Shown here: positions 44,033 to 56,498 of the stretch, piece by piece
Position numbering within the stretch: the stretch's first letter is position 1
Layout: the number at the start of each line of letters is the position of its first letter
From: Chiua virens
Lineage: Eukaryota > Basidiomycota > Agaricomycetes > Boletales > Boletaceae
Direction: 5' to 3'
DNA: 64,000 nucleotides
Assembly (NCBI GenBank): GCA_019787685.1
Contig: JAHNUO010000001.1
Location: 2,480,001 to 2,544,000 of the forward strand
The notes under the pieces: model-generated
What the model was told of the DNA's origin: nothing
The model's input: the letters and a program-made list of their open reading frames with translations, nothing else
Database searches by the model: none
Program-made: the position numbers and the translations under genes

Positions 44033-47000
44033 GATGAAGTCGAACTTGCGGGATGGGTCGAGGTAGAGCTGCGGATAACAGGGGGAGGGCATGAGGATCA
44101 TTTCTAGGTGGGCAGTGAAGACATACCGAACGTAGCTGCAAGTATAAGAGTTACTGTTGGACCACACCACCACGTGCGAACGAGTCGATGAAGGGCGGGG
44201 GTGGCGCGGATGTCCCCGACGTTCCACTAATACTTCGGAGTTCAAACACACACACCCGTCCAATCCCCACCCATAGTATAGATATCTTCATTTCCCAAGC
44301 AACCTGTAGATGCTATTTGTGCAGGACCTAACGACATTACTCGAGGCTCCACTCTTATGCAGCCTCATCTTACTAATTCCGTTTCACAAGCAACCCGCCC
44401 ACCATTGGCTTACCCAGAATCTACGTGGCCGCTATGGGCGTCTCCTATCTTTGCCCCATGTGGACACTGTGTGATTGCTCGTGGAGCACTCTTCCAGTTC
44501 CCACAGTGACCGTAGGTCGATCGAGTCCGTCTCCGGTTGGCAATCTCATCTACTACGTCGCCCTCTCGGCAAATTTGCGATGAGCAGGACAACCGCGTAG
44601 ATTGATCCGCTCGTACCGCACAATCATGTCCGCCTCATTGAATTCAAGTTTTGCGCCGTCATGAGCATACCAGCTGACCATGATCTTGTCCATAGAAACA
44701 AACCACGAGGCAGCAATAGTCCTCCGTTATTATCCCATCGTCTGACAAGGTGCAAATTCTGAAATCTTCAACCACACGGAATGCATTATAGTGACATTAG
44801 AACTGATCATAAACCAAGGAATCAAAATCGCTCGACGACAATGTCATTCGAGTCGAAGGCAGCGGCTACCTTTTCATCTGCCAATCGATAGGTTACTTAC
44901 CATATCTCCGGCCATCAAGCCCAGCAACTCCATGCTGTCTCGGATTGATCCTCATAGCACCCTGTGAGGATTTCAAGCCATTCGTCCCTAGCTCTCGCTT
45001 GTCCACTTCTTCTGGACACTCGTGTAGAATTCTTTTTGACCTCATTGGCATCCATCAGCCATCCCCGGAGGCCTCGGACGGGAAATTTCCTTTAGTCCTG
45101 ATAATCGCGTTGGAGCGCTGTGGAGACGCCACTCCGCAGTTGACTAGTCCGTTGTCAGTTGCAAGTCAGTGACCTAAAAATAAACGGTATTTAAGACCTT
45201 TTGGCGTCGACCTGAGTTCCATACCCTCACCAGGATTTTTTTTCGTCGATTACCTATTTCCATGGAACGATCTTGTACAGGAAATCCAGATGTTGACTTG
45301 GACATTACATACCTTATCCGCAACGGTCAGAGACATGGTCATACTATTCGTCGGAATCCGAGAGCTTGAAGAGTAAAACTCAGAGCAAAATGGCGGTTGT
45401 CAAAATGCATCATACAATCCGCTTCTCCGCGCGTGGTGTGCGAATATTACCCCTCTAGGAACGGGCTGGCGCGCCCGCTCCGTGGAAAGACTAACGCCGA
45501 GAGTCCGCGGTCTAACATGCAGGTCAATACTGTAGGAGGTTTGGGAAGATACAGCACTCGATGAATCTTATCTCGGATCCAAGTCCTGCATTACACGCAA
45601 GCCTTTTCTTGGATGTAATAAAGATATCCGGATTCACCCGCATGCGCTAGACGTCGGGACCCGATCCGACCCGAATGGAATGTCGAGTGTTGTGTCGGCG
45701 TTATTTTTAGGGAGCTTCATGCCAGTGATGAGTCAAACTTCTCTGGTTTGCCACGTAAGCACGGCTGTTTTGCGAATGCTCGCCTGACCTTTGTGTGCAT
45801 ACTAGAACAAGCGGACCCCCTTCAGTATCGTGGAGCTGACGGGGCATTGGAGGATATGACGGGCGCCACATTTAGACCTTCTTTCCATCCAAGAGTAGGC
45901 TTCCGAATCCGAGAAAGTTGATGAATAACCTACCATGGACACTATCTTAAAAGAAAACGCCGCCAGCGAGGGAGCCGCGGACGAGTTGTGTGACATGTCA
46001 GGACCAGTGAATTCAAATGTAGCACTTACATGAAAGTTACATCCCATAGCGGACTGGATCCGTCACTGGTCAGCAACTCCCAGGGGCCGCCGATCAGTGA
46101 ACTGGAAGATACAGCCACAAAAGAGTAACGTCACAAAGCACTTCTCCAGATCCGAGCCTACTCAACAAAGAGCACCACACAGTTTGTGTCGCTTCAACAT
46201 TCTTATAATTTGATAAGCTGGTGACAACGGCTCTCACTCTCTCAACGATTTTTAAACCAGCGATACGCCGGTACCGAAGCAGTGATAGTTGCATTATTCT
46301 TAGAGATCGAACATAGTAGTGTGAAATGCCGACAGCGAAAACCGCCACAAAGCAGGTAATGATGAGTCGCAAAACTTGATCTTTAAATATCCGGTATGAC
46401 GAAATATTCACCAGGACTCCTCGCACTGCAGCTGGCAGCCGTGGTCTAACGATTACTTTTGCACAGCAGCATTGTAACACGGATCTTTATATCGACTATT
46501 ACCTCGTGAGCAAAGACCTATCTGATACGAAAACATTCGTTCCTAGGCCTTTGACACTGAATAACTTGGGATGGCGCGCGAGGCCACTCGGAGGTACGGC
46601 CGCCAGACGGCGACATTCGAGGTTGACGTTCAACCTGCAGCTGGATTGCTGTTAATTTGAAAGGACCACTTTTGGCAACAGTTAAAGGTAGTAGGGCTGC
46701 GAAAATTATATTACCACCTAAAAAGCTAAACCTGACGTACTGGAATTATTCAACTTGAAGGCATGGCTAGAACCATTGATCAGCATCCATGACATTTGGA
46801 CGAATAGCCATTCACACTGAACGGTGCTTCTGACTCGACACGTTGCGGTCATACTTAGTCCAAACATTCGTGTAGAGCATCGGACAGGCACCACTCAGAA
46901 GTTAACGGCACCGAAGATCGTATTTCGGGAACGAGTATTCTACCGATACTGAGTCTGAGTAGGTATCCGTTAGGTTGGAACTGGGGAAAGGGACTCGCTT

Positions 47001-47338
47001 ACCCGTTGGCGCCACAAGCGGTGGATCCACGAGGGGTAGCGTAGGTATTAAGGTAATGAATCCATAGCGTCGGCGCGGTGGTGGTAATAGTACTACTTAT
47101 TCCATATGGAGCGAATCATTGGTATTGGAGGTAAGCAATCGGATGTCGACGTCATCAATCCGTTCTGAACGAGAACAAAAGTCATTTGCGGCATCCCGGC
47201 AACAAGATGCCGCGGCCCTATCTCCCTTCGGAGATTGAAGCGGTATCTCAAACTAGCTTTGCTTGGGTTGTGCGGGCAGAGTGGCTTTGATGCGCGTTCA
47301 CAGATACTCCTCTTCCTCCACCACCTTCTAGCGCGGCC
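44033..47338. other. Long gene-poor gap
   Basis: About 3.3 kb between two divergent genes (Zn2Cys6 factor and CDC4), by far the longest gap in the window. No family was recognised. One minus-strand frame at about 46094-46480 is hydrophobic (VLRLIITCFVAVFAVGI...) and loosely recalls fungal seven-helix DUF6534 proteins, but it is not convincing. The gap may contain decayed genes, non-coding RNA or long promoters. Confidence 0.4.
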
Positions 47339-50148
47339 ATGAGCCATCAACTACGTCCCTCGTTGGTGCTGGCACCATCTGTAAATACTACTACGTATGT
47401 TTTCTACAGCTTCCAACTTCATGTTGACGAACTAACGCGTCGGTCTCGGATCAGCGTGGTGACCACCACGACTACCACCACCACCTATGCTCCTATCCAA
47501 TTACCGCCCTTGCCTCCGCCAACTGAACCCAAAAATCCGAAGGATTATCCTTTGTTACACGCCAACTTACCTCCGTCTCTCAGAAAATTCCAACTTGTCT
47601 TTCCAGGAGGCACTCACGCTACCTTCCGCGACGGCGAGGATGGCGAGGAGGAGATGCAGGAGGAAGAAACAGTCGCAAGCGGAGTTGGTTGGAGGATGCT
47701 CAAAGCTGAGCAGACAGCTGAGCAGGGTAAGACGGTGGTTGGTCTTGTCGAGGCGGTCGAACGCTTTGGCAGAAAGCGGTCGCACGGTATCGATAACATG
47801 ATGGAGGGAGTGGAACCCACGACAGAGCGAGACGTACATACCCCTCCAAGGAAGAAGGCGAGACCCACACATATACCTCCCATCACAACGATGAATGCCG
47901 CGGCACCACCTTCACCTCTTCCATCTCCCCATGGTTCGCCATCACCGCAGTCAATCTGGCCTTCTGCGCCCCCAAGCGGTGCTTCTTCACCGCACCCGCA
48001 ACCCCCACTTCAACCCGATCTCGGTCTTACGACGTTGCTGACGCTCCCCTCGTTGTTGACACAATTCACCAACATGCCGCAGCAGTTACAGTCCCATTTC
48101 CTACTCACCCTTTTACGGCATTCTCCTTTACCGGTTTTGCGGACCCTCCATTCGGTGTTAACACCGACGTTGGCACGGGATTTCTTGACACTCCTTCCCC
48201 CAGAGCTTGTGTCGCATATCCTTAGCTTTCTTCCGTACTCGACGCTTGCACGAGCTTCGCGAGTCTCGAAATCCTGGCGTGCTATCATTGATTCAGACCC
48301 AGTACTCTGGAGAGACCTTCTCAAGAGTACGAAAATTTGGTTCGGAGGCGATACTGAACGGGCATTCGCACGCTCTATTTATGCGCGTCGTTTAGTCGAT
48401 GTCCGTAAAATACCTTTCACCCTCCCCCTTCCCCATCCGTACAAACTACTCTTCAAATCACGACATCTCACTCGGACACGCTGGGTAACAAACGAGATGC
48501 CAAAGCATCATACATTCTCTGCTCACGGAACTTCTGTCGTGACTTGTCTATTGCTTTCGCATGGACGCATCATATCGGCATCGGACGATCACTCAATACA
48601 TGTTTATTCACCAGTAACGGGGGATCTCTTACAATCTTTGGATGGTCACGACGGAGGCGTCTGGGCTTTAGCGGCCACTAAAGATACGCTCGTCAGCGGC
48701 TCGACCGATCGCACTGTCCGGATCTGGAACCTAGCCACTGGACGCTGTACACACGTTTTTGCTGGACATACCAGCACCGTTCGCTGTCTTGCTATCGTCA
48801 AGCCTGAATGGATTGAGGCCGAGGGCGAAGGGGGTGTTATTACTAGGGAGAAATGGCCTAAGCGATCTGTGATCGTGACTGGGAGTCGTGATCACTCTTT
48901 ACGAGTATGGTCATTGCCCCGTCCAGGTGACCCTGAATATCGATGGATGGGTGCGGATGATGCTGATGTTGAGTTGTCAGAGGTACGTTGGAGATGGTGT
49001 CGTCCGTCCATGGCTCATGTTTTTCTTTCAGGAAGACATCTTGGAAAACCCGTATCATAAGTTGCATCTCGAAGGCCATGATCATGCAGTCCGCGCCTTG
49101 GCTGCTCGTGGGCGTACTCTTGTATCTGGTAGTTACGATTGTACCGTGCGGATATGGGACATCGTTACGGGCGAGTGTAAGTTGATTTTGGTTGGCCATA
49201 CTCAGAAGGGTAAGCTCTCCACTGTCTCGTGTACTAGGATATCTCGTGTTCATTATGTCTCCAGTGTACAGTGTCGTATTGGATCTCAACCGTAATATCG
49301 CGTGTTCAGGATCAATGGACGGGACCGTTCGCATCTGGAATTTGCGCAATGGGCAATGCCAGCATACACTAACTGGGCATACGTCTCTGGTCGGTTTATT
49401 AGGCCTGTCGCCGTCTTTCCTCGTCTCCGCCGCAGCCGACTCCACACTACGTATTTGGGACCCAGATACTGGTGAATTGCGCCATACGCTTGCGGCTCAT
49501 GCTGGCGCCATCACGTGCTTCCAACACGACGAGTTCAAAGTTCTCAGTGGATCCGATGGCACGTTGAAGATGTGGAACATTCGTGATGGTACGGTTGTGC
49601 GAGACTTGCTCACGGGGATCAACGGCGTATGGCAAGTTGTCTTCGAGGGTAGATGTTGCGTAGCAGCCAGCAATCGCAACGCAACGACGATGCTGGACGT
49701 CTGGGACTTTGGAACCGACGGCGATGATGATTGGATTGGAGAGCCGCCTGGTGGGATATATGATGACGACACGGAGGAGGATAGTGAAACAGAAGGGCAG
49801 GCGGACGGAGATGCAATGGATCAGGACCTCGAAGTTGACCCCTCGGAACAACCAATAGAACAAGGACCCCTCCGGGATGTTGTCGATGATAATGACTCGC
49901 GAATACCATCTGACACGGAGGACGAGTCAATGGAGCGATGCGACAGGATTGGAAGCTTAAAGTGGGGGAAGAGCAGGGCTTCCAAACACACGAGTTCTAG
50001 CCGGAGCAGAGGAATTGCAGCTGGAGAGTGTTCACAAAGGCGGAGCAATCCTCTCCCCTTGGACGGTATACCTGCACGTTTACCGACGAATGAGACGCCG
50101 ACGCGACCAAGGATACGACCAACTACAAGAAATGGTGGTAGACGATAG
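47339..50148 (+). CDS. CDC4: F-box/WD40 protein Cdc4 (Fbw7-like)
   Basis: The substrate receptor of an SCF ubiquitin ligase that recognises phosphodegrons (cyclins, CDK inhibitors). It starts MSHQLRPSLVLAPSV at 47339, has an eight-Thr run near residue 45, and disordered acidic and Pro/Ser-rich regions. The F-box lies at about residues 280-330 (LLPPELVSHILSFLPYSTL, WRAIIDSDPVLWRDLL). Eight WD40 repeats follow (for example VSGSTDRTVRIWNLATGRCT, LVSGSYDCTVRIWDI, CSGSMDGTVRIWNLRNGQ, SAAADSTLRIWDPDTGE). The tail is acidic, then Arg-rich, ending TRPRIRPTTRNGGRR. Introns near 48983-49032 and 49209-49262 interrupt the propeller. The conserved DILENPYHKLHLEGHDHAV segment is characteristic of the Cdc4/Pop1 group. 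Confidence 0.92.
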
Positions 50149-50421
50149 CACACTACACAATTCCGTACCTCGGCTTTTCCACGCGTCTGGTTTGGATGTG
50201 TTATTTTGGGATTTTCGTTGGCTCCTGTATGGGACATGGGATCCCGAGTCATTCGTTAGGGATGGTTATTATGTTGGACAAGGCTGTACGGTCGAGTCAT
50301 TATTGCACATACTTACATTATTTACCGTGTTCGTATTACATTGTAGTCGTGGGAAATAGATAACTGTTATGTCTAGTATAACTAAAGTGTCCAACTCGAA
50401 ACTCAAACTCGAACGACATCG

Positions 50422-53400
50422 ATGGACTCTTTCGACAACTTCCAGTACGATTCTGCCTCTTCTTACGGCGGCGCTCACAGCGTCGTCGACGACAATTCTT
50501 CAGTTTACACTGCGACCACCAATGCTCCAGTCGACCTCAGCAGCCTTTCTATCACCGACGATCGTTCCGTCGTCTCCTCCACAGACCGGAACGTCCATCA
50601 TCATACCTTACATTCCACAATAGACGAAGATTTCGATGCTGTACTTGACGACTTGAAGGATGAAAGTTCTGTTGATCTTCCACCGCACGCTTGCAGGTGT
50701 GCAATCCATCTCACTTCCAAGTAGCTACCGCTAATGACCGTCATCCAGTTACTGTGGCATTCACTCCCCAGCGTCTGTCGTCAAGTGTCTGGTCTGCTCC
50801 AAATGGTTCTGCAACTCTCGTGGAAACACCTCTGCGTCACATATTGTCAATCATTTAGTCAGGGCCAAGCACAAGGAAGTGATTCTACACGCCGAAAGCC
50901 CACTTGGCGAAACAACTCCAGAATGCTACAACTGTGGTAGCAAAAACGTTTTCATGCTGGGTTTTATACCCGCGAAGAGTGATACCGTCGTTGTTTTGTT
51001 ATGTCGGTATGTTCGTCTGCTTTGCTCCTTGCTTACTCTTACCTACCATTTCAGTCAACCATGCGCTGCAACCACGAAAGACATGTCGTGGAATGCTGCC
51101 CTTTGGGCCCCGTTAATCGACGACCGTTCCTTTCTCTCCTGGCTGGTGAAACCTCCCAGTGAGACCGAGCAACTTCGGTCCCGTCAGATCTCCTTCAACC
51201 AGATCAACCGCTTAGAAGACCTTTGGCGCGAAAATGCTAGTGCTACTCTCGAAGATCTAGAGAAACCCGGTGTGGACGACGAGCCGCAATCTATTTTGAT
51301 GCGATATGAGGATGCTTACCAATACCAGAATATCTTTGGTCCATTGGTCAAGATAGAAGCTGATTACGACAAACGACTTAAGGAGAGTCAGACCCAGACG
51401 GACATCACTGTACGTTGGGACCTTGGGTTGAACCAGAAGCGGGTGGCATGGTTTTGCTTGCCAAAGCTTGAGAGTGGCGAGGTCAGGCTTGCCGTGGGTG
51501 ACGAGTTGAGACTGAGGTATCAAGGTGAATTACACAAAGCTTGGGACGGAGTCGGTCATGTCATCAAAATCCCGAACAGTAAGTCTACCTCAGCAGCTGT
51601 GCTCCTCATCAAGTGACTCCATTTATAGACGTATCTGATGAAATCGGATTGGAGCTCCGAAGGACTGAGGGGGTTCCCGCTGAGATTACTCATGGGTTCT
51701 CGGGCGATTTCGTCTGGAAGTCGACCAGTTTCGATCGAATGCAACTTGCCATGAAGACATTTGCGGTTCGACGAGAAGAGTGTGAACTGGTTATATAGTG
51801 AGCATGATTAAGAGCATATCGAGTACCGAGCCGTACTAACGAATAGACAGTACCATAAACTTTTGGGTCACGAAGTAGAGCCCCAAGTCCTTCGAACTCA
51901 GATGCCCAAACGCTTTTCTGCCCCGGGCTTCCAGAGTTGAACCATTCACAGATGTATGCGGTAAAGAGCGTCCTTCAGAAACCACTTAGCCTTATTCAAG
52001 GACCTCCTGGAACCGGGAAGACGGTCACCTCTGCATCGATCGTCTACCATCTGGCAAAGATGAATCCTGGTCAAGTGCTCGTCTGTGCACCCTCCAATGT
52101 TGCCGTGGATCAATTGACGGAGAAAATTCACGCTACCGGCTTGAAGGTTGTCCGCCTCACAGCTAAATCTCGCGAAGCTCTTGATTCGAGCGTTGCCTTC
52201 TTGACTTTGCACCAGCAAGTCGCAAACAGCACCACTCATGTCGAGCTTCAAAAGCTCATACAGTTGAAGAATGAACAAGGAGAGCTGAGTTCAAACGATG
52301 AACGCAAATACAAGACCCTCATTCGCCAGTGCGAGAAGGAGATTCTGAGTGCGGCAGATGTGATTTGTTGCACATGTGTTGGTGCTGGTGATCCGAGGTT
52401 GGGCAAATTTAAGTTTAGGACCGTTCTCATTGATGAAGCCACCCAAGCTGCTGAACCGGGTATGTCTTGCCACACTTATTCTGCGATTAGACTATTTCAA
52501 CTTTGATGGCAGAGTGCATGATTCCTCTCGTCCTTGGTTGCAAGCAAGTTGTCTTGGTTGGCGACCACCAACAGCTTGGGCCAGTCATTATGAACAAGAA
52601 AGCTGCCCGTGCTGGCCTCACACAGTCACTCTTCGAGCGTCTCGTTGTTCTTGGTAACCGCCCAATTCGCCTTCAAGTTCAGTATCGTATGCACCCCTGC
52701 TGTTCGGAGTTCCCGTCCAACATGTTCTATGAAGGGACACTCCAGAATGGTGTTACTGCCCCTGAGCGTCTTCGCAAGAATGTGGACTTCCCCTGGCCTG
52801 TTCCTGATACCCCAATGTTCTTCTACCAAAACCTTGGACAAGAGGAGATATCGTCCAGTGGGACCTCGTTCCTTAACAGGTACGTATCATTGGATCACCT
52901 TAGAATGTGCTTACACAGCGATCTCAGGACGGAAGCCTCAAATGTGGAGAAAATTGTGACCAAATTCTTAAGTCTGGTGTCGTTCCTGCCCAGATCGGTA
53001 TCGTCACACCATACGAAGGGCAGCGCTCATATATCGTCAACTACATGCAATTCAATGGCTCGCTCAAGAAGGATCTGTATAAGGAAATCGAAGTTGCCAG
53101 CGTGGACGCATTCCAGGGGAGAGAAAAGGACTATATTATCCTCAGTTGCGTTAGGAGTAACGAGCACCAAGGGATTGGTTTCCTGAACGACCCCCGTCGA
53201 TTGAACGTCGCTCTCACTCGGGCCAAATATGGCATTGTCATTCTTGGGAATCCCAAAGTCTTAAGCAAGGTACGTTTCAGAAATATCTTGTGTGATCGGG
53301 TTGCTCAATTGCTCCGTTACAGCACCCACTGTGGCATTACCTACTCACACATTACAAGGAGAAGAATTGTTTGGTCGAAGGTCCACTCAACAATCTCCAA

Positions 53401-53958
53401 CCAAGTATGATTCAGTTCAGCAAGCCTCGCCGTGCCCTTAAGATGGATTCGTTCCGCCGACATGAGACTAACGCGCGTGAGTACTTGCCAAGCAGCGGCG
53501 CTGGCCGCTCGGGCACTCCAAGTCGCTTCGACGCCAATTTCTATCGTACACATGATGCTCTTGCATATATTCCCTCCGACGTTCAGTCCTTGCGTTCACA
53601 GGCGACCTATTCCTCCGGTCTCCCCATGTTCGCTGCTACAGGGGGTTTCCCTCCAGGTATTCCTCGTGGACCAGGTGGTACAGGGAAGCGCAGTGCTTAT
53701 GGAAGCTATGCCAGTTCCATCATCTCACAGGATGCTGGTCCACCTAGCAGTGCTAGCATTGGCGATGGCAGTTTGGGTGGATCACTGGCCTACTCCCAGT
53801 CAGATCGCCTTCGCAGACGTGGCTCCTTCTCTTCTGCAGCCGGAACCGATATGGGAAGCATCAGTGGATACGATTATAAGAGTCAGGACGGAACGACGGA
53901 CGCGGACGACGTGAAGAGTCAATACGCCGGGACTCAGTCCGGTGTCACTGTTTTCTGA
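50422..53958 (+). CDS. UPF1: RNA helicase Upf1 (nonsense-mediated decay)
   Basis: The superfamily 1 helicase at the centre of nonsense-mediated decay. [17 protein letters not shown] starts at 50422. The Cys/His-rich Upf2-binding domain ([50 protein letters not shown]) is followed by Walker [84 protein letters not shown] and [11 protein letters not shown]. The C-terminal tail has several SQ/TQ dipeptides. About nine introns. The stretch 51760-51935 carries three one-base errors relative to the family: extra C at 51769, extra A at 51785-51786 (together restoring FAVDEKSVTGYI and [10 protein letters not shown]), and a missing C near 51932 (GFPELNHSQ). Elsewhere the gene is flawless, so these look like sequence errors. 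Confidence 0.94.
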
Positions 53959-54471
53959 TCCCATTGTACAGACAACTATTGGGATTCCGGTGCAGCTCGA
54001 CGTGTTGAAACTCGCGCAGCCCGTCCCTACATTCGGCCGAACGCCGGCATGCACCTCCTTGTGAGGGTGCATCTCAAGTGTTCAAACGTTCATGGCCCGC
54101 CGTATCAATCAATATTTCTCATCGCAAGCAACCGCATTCTCGGTACTCTTATCGCCCGTCCGTCCCTTACATTGCCCGTTGTTCGACGGCAAGATAGTTC
54201 ATCCGTTGGCAAATTCTCGTAGAGATCAGTATCAGCGTTACCTTGATTCAGCCGGCATTATAGTCATGCGCATCATGTTCGAACTATATGCTATGTTTTC
54301 AACTACCTAGTTAGGACTACTTGTGTATGGATACTTATGAATACTATGCCAATAGGATTAGCCAAAGGCTCGTCGACTGAACTGCTACCGCAAATAACTG
54401 AATAACTGAATGGACGACCAGGTAAAGATGCAATCGAGCCCTCCCTGCCGACTTTGCTTATGTAACTGTAG
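53959..54471. other. Convergent 3' spacer UPF1/MIF2
   Basis: About 510 bp between the stops of two converging genes, with no supported gene. Confidence 0.45.
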
Positions 54472-56402
54472 TCATCCTTTGCGTCCACCCTTCTTAACGA
54501 CAGTGGAAGTGTCTTCAGAAATAGCTCTCCGGTGCGATGAAGGGGGAGCCGACTGAGCCGTATGCTGCGCCTGTATGATATCTGCGGGCAACATACGAGC
54601 TTGCGTGAAAAACAGCTTCGCATCTCTCTCCGCGATGTTTTGAATGTAATACGTGTTTCCTAGCATTAACGATGTTGCCAAAGACGGTAGAGACGATTGG
54701 GTAAAGGACGAACCTCGAGGAACGAGAAACATCCCACCAGTGGTGATGATGAAGCTCGTCTCGTGTATGAATACTGACACGGCGCCTTGAATCACATAAA
54801 ACACCTATAATTACGATGAGTTGAGCTGCACGCAAGTCCAAGGGAAAACGTCCGACGCACGTATGTGTTGTCTTTGGTAGACTTGCTCGGCTTCTGTGAC
54901 CCGGAGGAATGTGTATTTGTCCAGCCGCAATGAACTCGCCCTCCCCAAAAATCTTTTGGAAGAACCAATCGCTGTTTGCGGCCGGCTGGGGATCAATCAG
55001 TCTTGCAAAGAAGGCAACACCTGGGTGAGACCTCAGATTAACACTTTCCATCCGTGCGCGAGCGATGTAGCACTTACGTCGCGAGACCTCCGTTTGGGTG
55101 TTATAATCGATGACGGTCGCGTTCGTGGGCGTGTTTTCGTCCCATCCCTCCTCGGAGTTGAATGGCGTATCCTCCCCTTTACTCTTCCCTCGGGCCACAG
55201 CTCCACGTTTACGCTTGCTGCCCACCTTGCCGAGCGGTCTGATAGGTTCCTGAGGGATGCGGATGATTTCTTTGATCTGCGGAACGAGGATCGCACCATC
55301 AGGATCGCGTCGGCCATAGACAACTTTCTCTTGCCGCCACCAATCCAGAGGCTTGAAGCGGTGGCGTCGACCGCGTCGTACTCCATCAGGAGTCGGAGAA
55401 CCTGCAAGTGTTTAAGTTGAGAGCATATATGGTGGCCTAGGCATGACGCACGTTCAACGGGTGTCTGAACAACTCGCTTTTTCCTTTCTGGTCGGGGATT
55501 TTTAGACTTTGCTGCCTCTTTCCTCGGCTTCTTTGCTGGCGGTTCGCTATCCTCGCCGTCTGGCGCGTTCTCAACCCTTTCAAGTCCCCGTTCAATGTCA
55601 TCTTCCAGTCCGTTTGCATTGTCATTTAGTTCATCGTCTGCTTCCACCGGATCAGCTCTCCGCTTGCCCTTGTCAGCCCTGCTCATCTGTGGGACAACAG
55701 CTTCCTCCACTTCTTCGGCCTCTTCGGCCTCTTCCTCCCTCTCATAGTCAGGGGTGGCTCCAGGCGGACCCTCGTCGGGTTGTGGAGGTTCGTAGTCGTC
55801 GAACGCTCCTGGATTCTCATAGTCCACGTCAGGATCCGGCGTTGGCTCGCGGACAACAAATGATTTTGACAGCGTGGATGAGTCTCGCCCATTCGTAGAC
55901 GGTCGCACGGGAAGGTGCGATCTTGGTGAAGGAATTTGATCAAAGTCGATCTCGGACGCTCTGGCAATGGAACGGGAGATCGCGGGTCGCCTCGAATGAT
56001 CGTGCGCGTATTGGGGATGTTCTGTGTTGGTAAAGTAGGCCAGAGGGCTACCTTGATCGCCTGTCAAAAATACGTCCTATGAGTAACGCATACTCACGCT
56101 GGTGATGGTGCTCACTCTCGACCAGGTCCATAGATATCGGCTCGTCCACTTCTTCGACGGGGACGGGGACGGATATACGAGGTTTCTTGGACTTTATGCG
56201 TGGGGGTGGTCGATCGTCTGCCTGTTTCATGACCTGTTCAAAGGGCTCGAACTCGTCTGAGTTCCTCTCGACAGTAGGCGACTGCCAGCCCTGTTTTCTT
56301 GCCACGGGCAAGATCGTCGGCGCGGAAGGGTATGTGCTGCCTTGGAGGGCCCCTTCGCGCGCCGAACGACGACTTTCTCCTGTCTGTGGACTCTCGGGGC
56401 AT
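54472..56402 (-). CDS. MIF2: Centromere protein CENP-C / Mif2
   Basis: The inner-kinetochore protein that bridges CENP-A nucleosomes and the outer kinetochore. It starts MPRESTDRRKSSFGARRG at 56400-56402, with the conserved N-terminal fungal Mif2 segment (RGPPRQHIPFRADDLARGKKTG). The middle is long, disordered and acidic (about 55690-55850). The CENP-C motif GVRRGRRHRFKPLDWWRQEK lies near 55300-55385, and the C-terminal cupin dimer domain includes VFYVIQGAVSVFIHET and MFLVPRGSSF, ending KKGGRKG at 54472-54474. An extra base at about 56273 shifts the frame between LAVAY and VERNSDEFEPFEQVMKQ; both halves are family-like. Several introns. Confidence 0.9.
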
Positions 56403-56498
56403 TGTGGACGTTGTTAGTGGCAGCGAGCTCGAGGTCAAGTGGGCGTGTGAAACAAACAAGGTACGACGCGTTAATTAGTCACGTTATGTCACAGTACA

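Noticed and set aside
46094..46480. Hydrophobic minus-strand frame as a DUF6534-type seven-helix protein
   Set aside because: Only a loose resemblance in two helices, with no consistent continuation upstream or downstream; a translated search is needed before calling it.
47461..47490. ACC-rich run in CDC4 as a microsatellite element
   Set aside because: It is coding and encodes a threonine run, so it is an ordinary low-complexity segment.
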